This document shows positions 29,428-39,193 of a stretch of DNA of 64,000 bases, piece after piece. Location: the NCBI GenBank assembly GCA_947645675.1, contig CANSDP010000004.1:1-64000 (forward strand), given 5' to 3'. A program made the translations under genes and the position numbers. The notes beneath the pieces were generated by a model. That model was not told the DNA's origin, searched no databases, and saw only the letters and a program-made list of their open reading frames with translations. The first letter of the stretch is position 1. Every line of letters begins with the position of its first letter. The DNA is from an uncultured Bacillota bacterium (GTDB lineage: Bacteria; Bacillota; Clostridia; Oscillospirales; Oscillospiraceae).

Positions 29428-31114
29428 TTGACTGTTTATGATAGGCGTCTGCCTGCTCCAAAAGCTCCGAGGCACTCTGACGCAGGACGTCGGTGACGTT
29501 GGCCCCGCCGATGAGGCGGGCCAGCTCGTCCACCCTGCCCTGCCGGTCCAGACGCTCCACATTGGTGAAGGTGCGGCCCCTTTTCTCCCCCTTCTCCACC
29601 GAGAAGTGGGTGTCAGCCATAGCGGCAATCTGAGGCAGATGGGTGACGCACAGCACCTGCTTGCGCCGGGCCACGTCGGCCATCTTCTCCGCCACCTTCT
29701 GGGCCGCCCGGCCTGATACGCCGGTATCCACCTCGTCAAAGACCAGACTGCCGATGCCGTCGTCCTCGGCCAGCACATTTTTCAGAGCCAGCATAATCCG
29801 GGCCAGCTCACCGCCGGAGGCCACCTTCTGAATGGGCTTGAGGGCCTCCCCCAGGTTGGCGGACATGAGGAACTGTACCTGATCCATCCCCGTATCGTCC
29901 ATGCCGTCCTGGCCGGGACTGGGGGCGAAGTCGGTGACGAACTGCACCTTGGGCATATCCAGCTGGCGCAGCTCCTCCTGCACCCGCTTCTGGAGGCTCA
30001 CCGCCGCCTTCTTCCGGGCCTTGGTCAGGGCCTCACCCCGCTTGACCGCCTCCGTTTTCGCCTTCTCCAGCTCCTTCTCCAGCCGCTGGATGGTGTCGTC
30101 AGCGTCCTGAATTTGCTCCAGCTCCCCCTTGCACCTCTCCAGATACTCCAGCATGTCGGCCACGGTGGGGCCATATTTCTTTTTCAGGCGGTAGATTACA
30201 TCCAGGCGGCTCTCCAGCTGGTCCAGCTCATCGGGAGAGAAATCGAACTCGTCGGCAAAGTCCCGCAGGACCTCCGCCGCGTCGTCGGCGGCACAGCGCA
30301 GGCCGGTCAGCTTCTCCCCCAGCTCCTCCAGCTGAGGCCCCAGCCGGGTAACGGAGCGGACAGCCCCCTCCGCCTCGCTGATTAAATCGCAGGCCCCCCG
30401 GCTGTCCTCTCCGCCGGACAGGGCAAACTGAGCCTCCTGAAGGGCCTCCATCAGCTTGCCGGAGCTGCGCAGAAGGGTCTTTCGGGCGTCCAGCTCCTCG
30501 TCCTCCCCAGGGCGCAGCTCGGCCCGCTCCAGCTCCTTGATCTGGTACTCCAGGGTGTCCACCCGGCGGGAGCGCTCCGCCTCGTCCATCTCCAGGGCAG
30601 CGATCCGCCTGCGCAGGTCGGACAGAGAGCGGTAGGCGGACTGATAGTTCTCCAAAAGAGGGGCCGTCTTGCCGAAGCTGTCCAGATAGCCCAGGTGGCA
30701 GTCCGGGTCCAGAAGCTGCTGCCCGTCGTGCTGGCCATGGATGTTAAGAAGCTGACGCCCCAGCTCCCGGAGCTGAGCCACCGTCAAGGGCCGGCCGTTG
30801 ACCCGACAGGCGTTGCGGCCATCCCCCTGGATCTCCCGCTGGAGCATCAGCTCCTCCCCGTCCAGGGAAAAGCCGTTGTCCTCCAGCCACTTCAGGGGCA
30901 GAGAGCCGGTAAACACCGCGTTGACCAGCGCCGATTTGGCCCCGGTGCGGATCAGCTCCCGGCTGGTCCGCTCCCCCAGGACGGCGCTGATGGCGTCGAT
31001 GACGATGGATTTACCCGCCCCCGTCTCGCCGGTCAGGACGTTAAATCCCCGGTCAAAGCTGATGTCCGCCGATTCGATGATGGCGATATTTTCGATGTGA
31101 AGCAGTGAGAGCAT
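29408..31114 (-). CDS. recN: DNA repair protein RecN
   Basis: 568 aa; MLSLLHIENIAIIESADISFDRGFNVLTGETGAGKSIVIDAI, QHDGQQLLDP. Confidence 0.96.
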   Translation of the reverse strand: MLSLLHIENIAIIESADISFDRGFNVLTGETGAGKSIVIDAISAVLGERTSRELIRTGAKSALVNAVFTGSLPLKWLEDNGFSLDGEELMLQREIQGDGRNACRVNGRPLTVAQLRELGRQLLNIHGQHDGQQLLDPDCHLGYLDSFGKTAPLLENYQSAYRSLSDLRRRIAALEMDEAERSRRVDTLEYQIKELERAELRPGEDEELDARKTLLRSSGKLMEALQEAQFALSGGEDSRGACDLISEAEGAVRSVTRLGPQLEELGEKLTGLRCAADDAAEVLRDFADEFDFSPDELDQLESRLDVIYRLKKKYGPTVADMLEYLERCKGELEQIQDADDTIQRLEKELEKAKTEAVKRGEALTKARKKAAVSLQKRVQEELRQLDMPKVQFVTDFAPSPGQDGMDDTGMDQVQFLMSANLGEALKPIQKVASGGELARIMLALKNVLAEDDGIGSLVFDEVDTGVSGRAAQKVAEKMADVARRKQVLCVTHLPQIAAMADTHFSVEKGEKRGRTFTNVERLDRQGRVDELARLIGGANVTDVLRQSASELLEQADAYHKQSKKGRTA

Positions 31115-31132
31115 AGCCGTATTCTCCTCCCG

Positions 31133-31585
31133 TCAACGCAGAAGCTTGTGTACCTCGCCGTTGAACTGCTGGGCGGAGGCGTTGTCCCGCATAATCAAAA
31201 TACCGGTGTCGTCCCCGGCCAGCGTGCCCACCACGCCGTCGATCTCCATATTGTCCAGGGCGGAACAGGCGGCGGAGGCCAGTCCGGGCATGGTGCGGAC
31301 CACCACAATGTTTTGGGCCACGTCCACCGAGACCACTCCCTCCTTAAAGATGTTCCGCAGGCGGGTGTCCGAGGCGGCGGAGGACTTCCGGTCGGACAGG
31401 GCGTAGCGGTAGCTGCCCGTGCCGGTGAGCTCCTTCACCAGGCGCAGATCCTTGATGTCCCGGGAAATGGTGGCCTGCGTGGTGGTGAAGCCCTGGGCCC
31501 GCAGCTCCTCCAGAAGCTGCTCCTGAGTGTCGATATCCCTGGACTGGATAATGTCTAAAATCGCTCTCTGTCGTACACTCTTCAT
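31133..31585 (-). CDS. argR: Arginine repressor ArgR
   Basis: 150 aa; QRAILDIIQSRDIDTQEQLLEELRAQGFTTTQATISRDIKDLRLVK. Confidence 0.95.
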   Translation of the reverse strand: MKSVRQRAILDIIQSRDIDTQEQLLEELRAQGFTTTQATISRDIKDLRLVKELTGTGSYRYALSDRKSSAASDTRLRNIFKEGVVSVDVAQNIVVVRTMPGLASAACSALDNMEIDGVVGTLAGDDTGILIMRDNASAQQFNGEVHKLLR

Positions 31586-32454
31586 TGCGTCAGCCCTCCC
31601 AATTTTTGGTTTATAACCTGATAAAAGCTGCGGTCGGCCAGCCGGACCAGCTGGGTAGGCCGGCCGCTGCGGCGGATCTCCACCCGGTCTCCCCCGGTCA
31701 GCCGGACGGCTTTCCCTCCGTCAATTGACAAGTATAAATACTTGCGGTTCCCTCTGGGGAGCCGGACTGTGACGATACGCTCCGGAGCCAGCACCATAGC
31801 CCGGGCCGTCAGCTGATGGGCGCAGACCGGGGTGATCAGGATGCAGCTGGAGGTGGGCTCCACAATGGGCCCTCCCGCCGACATGGAGTAGGCGGTGGAG
31901 CCGGTTGGGGTAGCTACAATGACGCCGTCTCCTGTAATGGTAGTTACCTTTACACAATCTGCCAACACCTCCATCTCCGCCACCCGGGCCATAGAGCCCT
32001 TGGAGATCACGGCGTCGTTCAGGGCGGAGTCCTCATGGATCACTTTGTTTCCCCGGAGCACCTGGATATCCAGCATCATCCGGTCCTCCACGGTGTACAT
32101 CCCCTGGGCCAGTGGGGCCAGCAGAGGCAGCTCACCCCGCTCCAGCTCGGCCATAAAGCCCACACTGCCCATGTTCACGCCCAGGATGGGCACCCCGCAG
32201 CGGGTAGCATCCCGGGCGGCATGGAGAATGGTACCGTCCCCCCCAAAGCAGACCAGCAGGTCCGCCCCGGGCAGTTCCTCCTCCATGGTGGACAGCGTAA
32301 CGTGCCGGGGCAGGTCCAGCCTGTCCCCCTTTTTGGGCTGGAAGGGTAGACACAGGGCAGTTTGGGCCCCGGCGTGCTCCAGAATGCGTCTGGCCTCCAG
32401 GGCCGCCCGCATCCCCTTGTCCCGGTAGGGGTTGGCGCTGAGCACGATCTTCAT
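31582..32454 (-). CDS. nadK: NAD(+)/NADH kinase
   Basis: LLVCFGGDGTILHAAR, GVNMGSVGFMAEL, VATPTGSTAYSMSAGGPI. Confidence 0.95.
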   Translation of the reverse strand: MKIVLSANPYRDKGMRAALEARRILEHAGAQTALCLPFQPKKGDRLDLPRHVTLSTMEEELPGADLLVCFGGDGTILHAARDATRCGVPILGVNMGSVGFMAELERGELPLLAPLAQGMYTVEDRMMLDIQVLRGNKVIHEDSALNDAVISKGSMARVAEMEVLADCVKVTTITGDGVIVATPTGSTAYSMSAGGPIVEPTSSCILITPVCAHQLTARAMVLAPERIVTVRLPRGNRKYLYLSIDGGKAVRLTGGDRVEIRRSGRPTQLVRLADRSFYQVINQKLGGLTQ

Positions 32455-33263
32455 GGCTGTTCCTCCTTCCAGGCGCTGTGTGACTGCTCCACCAGAGCAC
32501 TCAGGTCTCCCCCGTAGGCGGGACCCTCCTCCGCCTGGAGGCATCCCAGATATTCAATGTTCCCCTCCGGGCCCTTAATAGGTGAAAATGTAAGGTCCCG
32601 CACTGTGTAACCGGCCTGGGGGGCGTATTCCAGAAAGCGCTTCAGCACCTCCAGATGGACCGCCGGGTCCCGGACGACCCCCTTTTTGCCCACCTTATCC
32701 TTCCCGGCCTCAAACTGGGGTTTGATGAGGCAGACCGCCTGACCGTTCTCCCTCATCAGCGGCCGCAGGGCGGGCAGGATCAGGCTGAGGGAAATGAAGG
32801 ACACATCCACCGAAAAGAAATCCAAAGGTTCAGGGATGTGCTCCTGGGTCAAATACCGGGCGTTGGTCCGCTCCATGCACACCACCTGCGGGTGGGTGCG
32901 CAGCCGCCAGTCCAGCTGGTTGTAGCCCACATCTACCGCGTACACCAGCTTCGCCCCGTTTTGAAGCATACAGTCGGTGAATCCGCCGGTGGAGGCGCCG
33001 ATATCGGCGCAGATCTTCCCGTTCAGGTCGATGGGCCACAGTCCCATGGCTTTCTCCAGCTTTAAGCCTCCCCGGCTCACATAGCGCAGGGGCTTCTTTT
33101 CCCGGACCTCGATGGCGTCGTCCTCCGCCACCGCCGCCCCGGCCTTCAGCTGCTTCTGCCCGTTGACATAGACCTCGCCGGTCATAATCAGGGCCTGAGC
33201 CTTTTGGCGGCTCTCCACTAAGCCCAGCCCGACCAGGGCAACATCAAGGCGCTGTTTCGCCAC
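32451..33263 (-). CDS. tlyA: TlyA family rRNA methyltransferase/hemolysin
   Basis: VAKQRLDVALVGLGLVESRQKAQALIMTGEVYVNGQ (S4), DIGASTGGFTDCMLQNGA. Confidence 0.93.
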   Translation of the reverse strand: MAKQRLDVALVGLGLVESRQKAQALIMTGEVYVNGQKQLKAGAAVAEDDAIEVREKKPLRYVSRGGLKLEKAMGLWPIDLNGKICADIGASTGGFTDCMLQNGAKLVYAVDVGYNQLDWRLRTHPQVVCMERTNARYLTQEHIPEPLDFFSVDVSFISLSLILPALRPLMRENGQAVCLIKPQFEAGKDKVGKKGVVRDPAVHLEVLKRFLEYAPQAGYTVRDLTFSPIKGPEGNIEYLGCLQAEEGPAYGGDLSALVEQSHSAWKEEQP

Positions 33264-35103
33264 GTCCCAACACCTCCAGCGCTTTTTTAAAAATTCCTTC
33301 CCCATCCAGGGACAGGTCCCGTTTCAGCAGGTTGGCGGCTCCATGGGGCACAAAACCCGTCCCACAGTTGAGCAGAACCGTTTTGGCCGGAAGACCGGCC
33401 TGCTCCAGCCTAGAGGCCAGCCGCTGGCCGACACAGCCCTGGGCAGACTGCTCCTCCGCTGCCAGCAGGACCCCCGTCTTACGTACAGACAGTTCAACCA
33501 GCTCTGGAGCAAGAGGTGTAAGCTGATTCAGCTTTACAACCTCTGCCTGGATGCCGCGGCCCTCCAGCAGCTGGGCGGCCTCCAGCACGTCATTGATGGA
33601 CATGCCGTAGCTCACCAGTGTGATGTCGCTCCCCCACCGCAGGATTTCCGCCGGCCCGTCGCCGCCGGTGCCCAGGTATTTGCCCTCGCCCCCTCTGGGG
33701 TATCGGACGGCTACCGGACCCTGAATCTGGAAAAGGGCCCGCTCCAGCATGACCTCCAGCTCGGCGAAGCTGGACGGAGCCAGCACCGTCATGTTGGGGA
33801 CGCTATCCAAAAAAGCGGCGTCAAACAGGCCGTGGTGGGTCTCGCCGTCGTCCCCCACCAGCCCGGCCCGATCCACCCCCAGCACAACGTGAAGATTATC
33901 AATGGCCGCGTCGTGAATGAGCATGTCGTAGGCCCGCTGGAGGAAGGTGGAGTACACCGCGAAGACGGGGATTGCCCGCTGCTTTGCCATCCCCGCGGCC
34001 ATAGCGGCGGCACAGCCCTCCGCAATTCCCACGTCGAAAAAGCGATCGGGGAAGGTTTTGGCAAAGCGCTCCAGTCCCGTCCCTCCTGTCATAGCGGCGG
34101 TGATGGCGCACACCCGTCCGTCCTGCTTGGCCAGCCGGGTCAGCGTCCGGCCAAAAACGGCGGAGAAGTTGTCCGATGGCTCCTTTTTAGGCTTTCCCGT
34201 CAGGGGATCAAAGGGGGAAACTCCGTGAAAGGCGTCTGGATTTTCCTCCGCAGGAAGAAAGCCCTTTCCCTTTACAGTCTTGATGTGGAGCAGGACTGGT
34301 TCATCCATGTCCTTGGCGTACTGCAAAATTTTAGTCAGCATGGGCAGATCGTGGCCGTTCACCGGCCCCAGGTAGCGAAAGCCCATGTTCTCGAACATAC
34401 TGCACGGAAGCAGAGACTGCTTCAAGGCCTGCTTGATCCGGTGCGTCACCCCATAGACCGCCCGGCCGGGCCTGGTTTTGTTCATGATCCGGCGGTAGTG
34501 CTTTTTGAATGTGAGATATTGAGGCTTGAGACGCTGTTTGGCCAGGTGGTCGGCCACACCGCCTACATTGGGTGTGATGGACATACCGTTGTCGTTGAGA
34601 ATCACCAAAATCTGCTGGCCGCACTTCCCCGCGTTGGACAGCCCCTCATAGGCCAGACCGCCGGTGAGGGCGCCGTCGCCGATGAGGGCGATTACCTTGT
34701 AATCCTCCTCCAGCATTGTCCTGGCCCGGGCCATCCCCAGAGCTACCGCCACCGAGTTGGAGGCGTGCCCGGCGATAAAGGCGTCGTGGACGCTCTCGTT
34801 GGGCTTGGGGAAGCCGGCGATGCCTCCGTACTGCCGCAGGGTGGACATGGCCTCCCGCCGCCCGGTGAGCATCTTGTGGGGGTAGCACTGGTGGCCCACG
34901 TCAAAGACCAGCCGGTCCACCGAGGTGTCGAAAACCCGGTGCAGGGCCACTGTCAGCTCCACCGCCCCCAGATTGGAGCCCAGATGCCCGCCTGTTTTGG
35001 ACACATCCTCCACCAGCTCCCGGCGCAATTGGGCACACAGAGCCTCCCCCTCCTGATCGCTCAGGCGGGCGAGGACGGGCTTGTATTGTTTGGGTGTGGT
35101 CAA
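33244..35103 (-). CDS. dxs: 1-deoxy-D-xylulose-5-phosphate synthase (TTG start)
   Basis: GHLGSNLGAVELTVALHRVFD, GDGALTGGLAYEGLSNAG, HDAAIDNLHVVLGVDRAGLVGDDGETHHGLFD. Confidence 0.95.
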   Translation of the reverse strand: MTTPKQYKPVLARLSDQEGEALCAQLRRELVEDVSKTGGHLGSNLGAVELTVALHRVFDTSVDRLVFDVGHQCYPHKMLTGRREAMSTLRQYGGIAGFPKPNESVHDAFIAGHASNSVAVALGMARARTMLEEDYKVIALIGDGALTGGLAYEGLSNAGKCGQQILVILNDNGMSITPNVGGVADHLAKQRLKPQYLTFKKHYRRIMNKTRPGRAVYGVTHRIKQALKQSLLPCSMFENMGFRYLGPVNGHDLPMLTKILQYAKDMDEPVLLHIKTVKGKGFLPAEENPDAFHGVSPFDPLTGKPKKEPSDNFSAVFGRTLTRLAKQDGRVCAITAAMTGGTGLERFAKTFPDRFFDVGIAEGCAAAMAAGMAKQRAIPVFAVYSTFLQRAYDMLIHDAAIDNLHVVLGVDRAGLVGDDGETHHGLFDAAFLDSVPNMTVLAPSSFAELEVMLERALFQIQGPVAVRYPRGGEGKYLGTGGDGPAEILRWGSDITLVSYGMSINDVLEAAQLLEGRGIQAEVVKLNQLTPLAPELVELSVRKTGVLLAAEEQSAQGCVGQRLASRLEQAGLPAKTVLLNCGTGFVPHGAANLLKRDLSLDGEGIFKKALEVLGRGETAP

Positions 35104-35122
35104 GGTAATTCCCCCATCCCGC

Positions 35123-36001
35123 TCATTTGTCCCGGCGGGCCAGCTGGTTGGCCAGCCAGATATGGAATTCAGGTGTTTGGAAGGACTCCAGCGCCTCGAT
35201 CCCCTGCTGGGTGAGCCGGTCCACCAGTCTGGCGCAGCCGTCCAGCCCCAGGGCGGTGACAAAGGTGCTCTTCTCATTAACCTGGTCGGAGCCCACCGGC
35301 TTGCCCAAGGCGGCCTCCGAGCTGGTGACGTCCAGCATATCATCCCGGACCTGGAATGCCCGGCCCAGAGCCTGAGCATAGATGCGGACCTGCTTGCGCT
35401 GCTCTCCGCTCCCTCCGGCGGCGATACAGCCCAGCTCGGCGGCGGCGCAGATCAGCGCCCCCGTCTTCAAGCTCTGGAGCAGCTCCAGCTCCTCCCGGTC
35501 CAGCGCGCGGCCCTCCCCGGCCATATCCAGGGCCTGTCCGCCCACCATTCCGGCGGAGCCCGCGGCCTGGGCCAGACAGGCTACCGCCGCCGCTATCTGT
35601 CCGGCGGTAAGCTGAGCCCGGGTCAGGTGACAAAAGGCGGCGGTGAGCAGGGCGTCCCCGGCCAAAATGGCGGTGGCCTCCCCGTAGACCACATGATTTG
35701 TGGGCCGGCCCCGGCGCAGCTCGTCGTCGTCCATGGCGGGCAGGTCGTCGTGGATCAGGGAATAGGTGTGGACCATCTCCACGGCGCAGGCGAAGGGCAG
35801 AGCTGTCATCGGGTCCCCGCCGCACAGGCGGCAGGTCTCCAGCGTGAGCACTGGCCTGACCCGCTTGCCTCCGGCCAGCAGGGAGTACTCCATGGCCTCC
35901 TGCAGGTCGGCGTACCGGGGCTCCGAGGCGAAAGCCTTGGAAAGATAATCCTCGATCAGGGCCAGGTCCTGTTCCACTCTCTCTGTAAAGTCTTTTTCCA
36001 T
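35123..36001 (-). CDS. ispA: Polyprenyl (farnesyl) diphosphate synthase
   Basis: GGKRVRPVLTLETCRLCGG, SLIHDDLPAMDDDELRRGRPTNH, FQVRDDMLDVT. Confidence 0.94.
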   Translation of the reverse strand: MEKDFTERVEQDLALIEDYLSKAFASEPRYADLQEAMEYSLLAGGKRVRPVLTLETCRLCGGDPMTALPFACAVEMVHTYSLIHDDLPAMDDDELRRGRPTNHVVYGEATAILAGDALLTAAFCHLTRAQLTAGQIAAAVACLAQAAGSAGMVGGQALDMAGEGRALDREELELLQSLKTGALICAAAELGCIAAGGSGEQRKQVRIYAQALGRAFQVRDDMLDVTSSEAALGKPVGSDQVNEKSTFVTALGLDGCARLVDRLTQQGIEALESFQTPEFHIWLANQLARRDK

Positions 36002-36002
36002 G

Positions 36003-36245
36003 TCATCCACTGCCCGCAAAGGGCTCCTCCACAATTTCTCCGTCTTTTCCCGCGGTCAGCAGGGTAACCCTCTGCTCCGCCTCGTCCAGCTGCCTGGTAC
36101 ATTCCCGAAGCAGCTTGGCCCCCTCCTCAAAGAGGGCCATTGCCTGGTCCAGGGGGGCGTCCCCCCGCTCCAGCAGGGATACGATCTCCTCCAGCCGGGC
36201 CATGGAGCCCTCAAAATTCAGCTTTTTTTTCGTGGCCATCGTCAA
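36003..36245 (-). CDS. xseB: Exodeoxyribonuclease VII small subunit
   Basis: 80 aa; LNFEGSMARLEEIVSLLERGDAPLDQAMALFEEGAKLL. Confidence 0.94.
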   Translation of the reverse strand: MTMATKKKLNFEGSMARLEEIVSLLERGDAPLDQAMALFEEGAKLLRECTRQLDEAEQRVTLLTAGKDGEIVEEPFAGSG

Positions 36246-37513
36246 TCTCCTTTATCCAGCACCCGGCAATCAATATTGCCGTCTGACAGTGTAAGCTTTA
36301 GCGTATCCCCAGCGCTCACGTCCCTCACGGAGGTAAGCGCCCTCCCGTCCTCCCGCTGGACGATGGAGTAGCCCCGGCCCAGAACCTTTAGGGGGCTCAA
36401 GGCGTCCAGAGAGGCGGCCAGGGCATTGAGACGCTCCCTTCGCTTGGCCATCGTTCGGGCAGCGCTGTTCGGAAGGGACTGGGTCAGCCGGCCCAGCCTC
36501 TCCCGCTGAGCGGCGGCGCTCCGCTGGAGGCCGTGGGCCAGACGGCTGCTCTGATAGTCCAGCAGCAGACGCTTCTCCCTAAAAAAGGCGGCTGGCTCAG
36601 TCATGGGGCGGCTGTTAGCCAGCCGGTCCAACGCCTGACGGTACCGGGCCAGCCGGGCGGCGGCACTCCCCTCCAGCCGCTCCCCCGCCCCCAGAAGGGC
36701 GGCGTAGATCTCGTTCTGGTCGGGCACTGCCAGCTCGGCGGCGTTGGAGGGGGTAGACGCCCGCAGGTCGGCCGCAAAGTCGGCAATGGTCACATCGGGC
36801 TCGTGGCCCACGGCGGAGATCACAGGGATCTCCGAATGGTAGATGGCCCGGGCCACCGCCTCCTCGTTGAAGGCCCACAGGTCCTCTATGGAGCCGCCCC
36901 CCCGTCCGGTGATGATCAGGTCGGCCAGACCGTGCCAGTTGACCCACTGAATCGCGGCGGCGATCTCCTGGGGAGCCTCCGCCCCCTGGACCCGGACAGG
37001 AATCACCTTGACCTCCGACAGGGGCCAGCGGGCCCCTAAAATACGGATCATGTCCCGCACCGCCGCACCGGCGGGCGAGGTAATAAGGGCAATTTTCCCG
37101 GGAAAGGCCGGGATTTCCTTCTTGTGCCCCAGGTCGAACAGGCCCTCCCGGGCCAGCTTCTCCTTCAGCTGCTCAAAGGCCAGGGCCAGATCCCCTACCC
37201 CCTCGGGGGTGAGGCGGGCGCAGTACATCTGATACTGTCCGTCCCGGGGAAAGACGGTCACCCGTCCGGCGGCAATGACCTGCATCCCGTTTTCCGGGCG
37301 GAACCGCAGGGAAACGGCGTCACTGCGGAACATGACGCACCGCAGGGCCCCCTCCCCGTCCTTGAGGGTAAAATAGTGGTGCCCCGAGGGGTACATTTTG
37401 TAGTTGGACAGCTCCCCCCGCACCAGCAGCCGGGACAGGAGATGGTCCCGGTCCATCATAGTTTTCAAATATTGGCCCACCTGGCTGGGGCTCAGAATGG
37501 CATCCTCTCTCAC
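36242..37513 (-). CDS. xseA: Exodeoxyribonuclease VII large subunit
   Basis: 423 aa; LLVRGELSNYKMYPSGHHYFTLKDGEGALRCVMF, DLIITGRGGGSIEDLWAFNEE. Confidence 0.95.
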   Translation of the reverse strand: MREDAILSPSQVGQYLKTMMDRDHLLSRLLVRGELSNYKMYPSGHHYFTLKDGEGALRCVMFRSDAVSLRFRPENGMQVIAAGRVTVFPRDGQYQMYCARLTPEGVGDLALAFEQLKEKLAREGLFDLGHKKEIPAFPGKIALITSPAGAAVRDMIRILGARWPLSEVKVIPVRVQGAEAPQEIAAAIQWVNWHGLADLIITGRGGGSIEDLWAFNEEAVARAIYHSEIPVISAVGHEPDVTIADFAADLRASTPSNAAELAVPDQNEIYAALLGAGERLEGSAAARLARYRQALDRLANSRPMTEPAAFFREKRLLLDYQSSRLAHGLQRSAAAQRERLGRLTQSLPNSAARTMAKRRERLNALAASLDALSPLKVLGRGYSIVQREDGRALTSVRDVSAGDTLKLTLSDGNIDCRVLDKGD

Positions 37514-38442
37514 AGCTTCACCCCCGCGTTCAGCGCCCGCCAGGTGAGGATGGCCGTCCCCATAGCGTTGTCGGTAGAATATCGGGGCTCAGCGAAGAGA
37601 ACGTCGTCCATCGCTGTCAGCTCCGCCCGCAGGCGGCTATTGGAGGCCACTCCGCCGGAGCACAGCACCGGCAGGCCGGGGTACCGCGCCCGGGCCTCCT
37701 CTGTGGCCCGGAGGACCACACTGCCCACAGCGTCGATGGTAAAGCGGGCAATGCTGGCTTTTTCCTCGCCCCGCTCCGCCAAGGCCTTGATCTGATTCTC
37801 CATCCCAGACAGGGAAAATGTAAGGTCTTTCAGCTTTACCCTCGGCTTATGGCAGGCATCCGACTGGTGATACAGCTCGTCCAGCGCTTTCCCCGCCGGG
37901 AATTGCAGTCCCAGGAGCACGCCAGCGCGGTCAATGAGCTGACCGGCGGACAGGTCGCTGGTGCCGCCGATGATCTCGGCTGTGACCGTAAAGCCTTCTG
38001 GCTTTACAAGGAGCAGTTCGGTAGTCCCCCCTGACAGGTGCCAGGCCAGGAACGGAGCGTCCAGCACATCCAGCCGTCCGGCGGACCAGGCGGCGGCGGC
38101 TAAGTGTCCCTGTTGGTGGGAGTGGGCGTAAAAGGGGACACCCAGGGCGGCGGCAATCCCCCGGCCCTGGCCCTCTCCAGCCAAGAAGCAGGGCATATAG
38201 GAGCCCTCCACCGCTCTGGGGCGGGTGGAGGCCCCCACAGCCTGGAGGGCCTGCCCCTCCCCCAGCAGCTCCTCCAGAAGCGGAGGCAGACGCTTCACAT
38301 GCTGAAACAGGGCGTCGCTCTGCCGCAGGCCAAGCTCGCCGGGGCGCACATCCAGCAGACGGCCAGCGTTTTCCCCTGACCGTCCGTCAAATATGGCGGC
38401 GGAGGTGGTGTAGTTGCTGGTATCCAGACCCAGAACGGACAT
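37510..38442 (-). CDS. TsaD-family (M22/O-sialoglycoprotein endopeptidase-like) paralog
   Basis: 310 aa; LGLDTSNYTTSAAIFDG, HSHQQGHLAAA, SGGTTELLLV, CSGGVASNSRLR. Confidence 0.85.
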   Translation of the reverse strand: MSVLGLDTSNYTTSAAIFDGRSGENAGRLLDVRPGELGLRQSDALFQHVKRLPPLLEELLGEGQALQAVGASTRPRAVEGSYMPCFLAGEGQGRGIAAALGVPFYAHSHQQGHLAAAAWSAGRLDVLDAPFLAWHLSGGTTELLLVKPEGFTVTAEIIGGTSDLSAGQLIDRAGVLLGLQFPAGKALDELYHQSDACHKPRVKLKDLTFSLSGMENQIKALAERGEEKASIARFTIDAVGSVVLRATEEARARYPGLPVLCSGGVASNSRLRAELTAMDDVLFAEPRYSTDNAMGTAILTWRALNAGVKL

Positions 38443-38945
38443 CAGGTCTCCTCCTTCGGACTCTCCTCCGGCGCCTTCTTCTCCGGCTTAGGCGGGGCGT
38501 CCTCGCACTCCGTCCGAACGAAGGTGCCCAAAATTCCGTTGAGGAAGGACACCACCTCCGCCGGCTCATACTTTTTGGCGATCTCCACCGCCTCGTTGAT
38601 GGCGGCGGCGTTGGGGATATCGGACATATAGAGCACCTCATACATGGCGGTACGCATCACCGCCGCCGCCATACGGGGGATGCGCGCAAAGGACCAGCCC
38701 ACCGAATAGCGGCTGATGCAGTCGTCCAGCTCCGGCCCGTGGGCGAAGACCCCCTGAACCAGTTCCCGTATGTAGCGCTCCTGCTTCTCGTTGGGGAACT
38801 GCTCATACAGGGGCAGTTCCTCCGCCAGCTCCAGGAACCGCTCCCGGGTGAGCTCGGCATCTAAAATCTCTTGGGCGCTTCGAGTGTCGAAGCCCAGGGT
38901 AAAAATGATATGCACGGCGATCTCTCTCGCGTTGCTTCTTGTCAT
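38442..38945 (-). CDS. nusB: Transcription antitermination factor NusB
   Basis: 167 aa; TRSNAREIAVHIIFTLGFD, RMAAAVMRTAMYEVLYMSDIPNAAAINEAVEIAKKY. Confidence 0.92.
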   Translation of the reverse strand: MTRSNAREIAVHIIFTLGFDTRSAQEILDAELTRERFLELAEELPLYEQFPNEKQERYIRELVQGVFAHGPELDDCISRYSVGWSFARIPRMAAAVMRTAMYEVLYMSDIPNAAAINEAVEIAKKYEPAEVVSFLNGILGTFVRTECEDAPPKPEKKAPEESPKEET

Positions 38946-39193
38946 AGGTGCAGCCTCCTAATGTCGGTCCATAAACTTCCTATAGTATTATATACATGAA
39001 TATACAAAAAGAAAAGACCCAATTTGAAATTCTTTCGGAAAACCGCAGGCCGCTTGCGAAATGACCTTTTCTTCGGTATAATCAAGTAAAACACCCCTGC
39101 GCAACCGCCGGTTGCCCTCGATTTTTTACAATGCAACGGGGCTGCGGTTTACTTTTTGACCCTCCCCTCTTAGACTTGACGAGGTGAACACAG

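Noticed and set aside
33343-35214. 623-aa plus-strand ORF opposite dxs
   Set aside because: Shadow ORF of dxs; composition typical of antisense reading frames.
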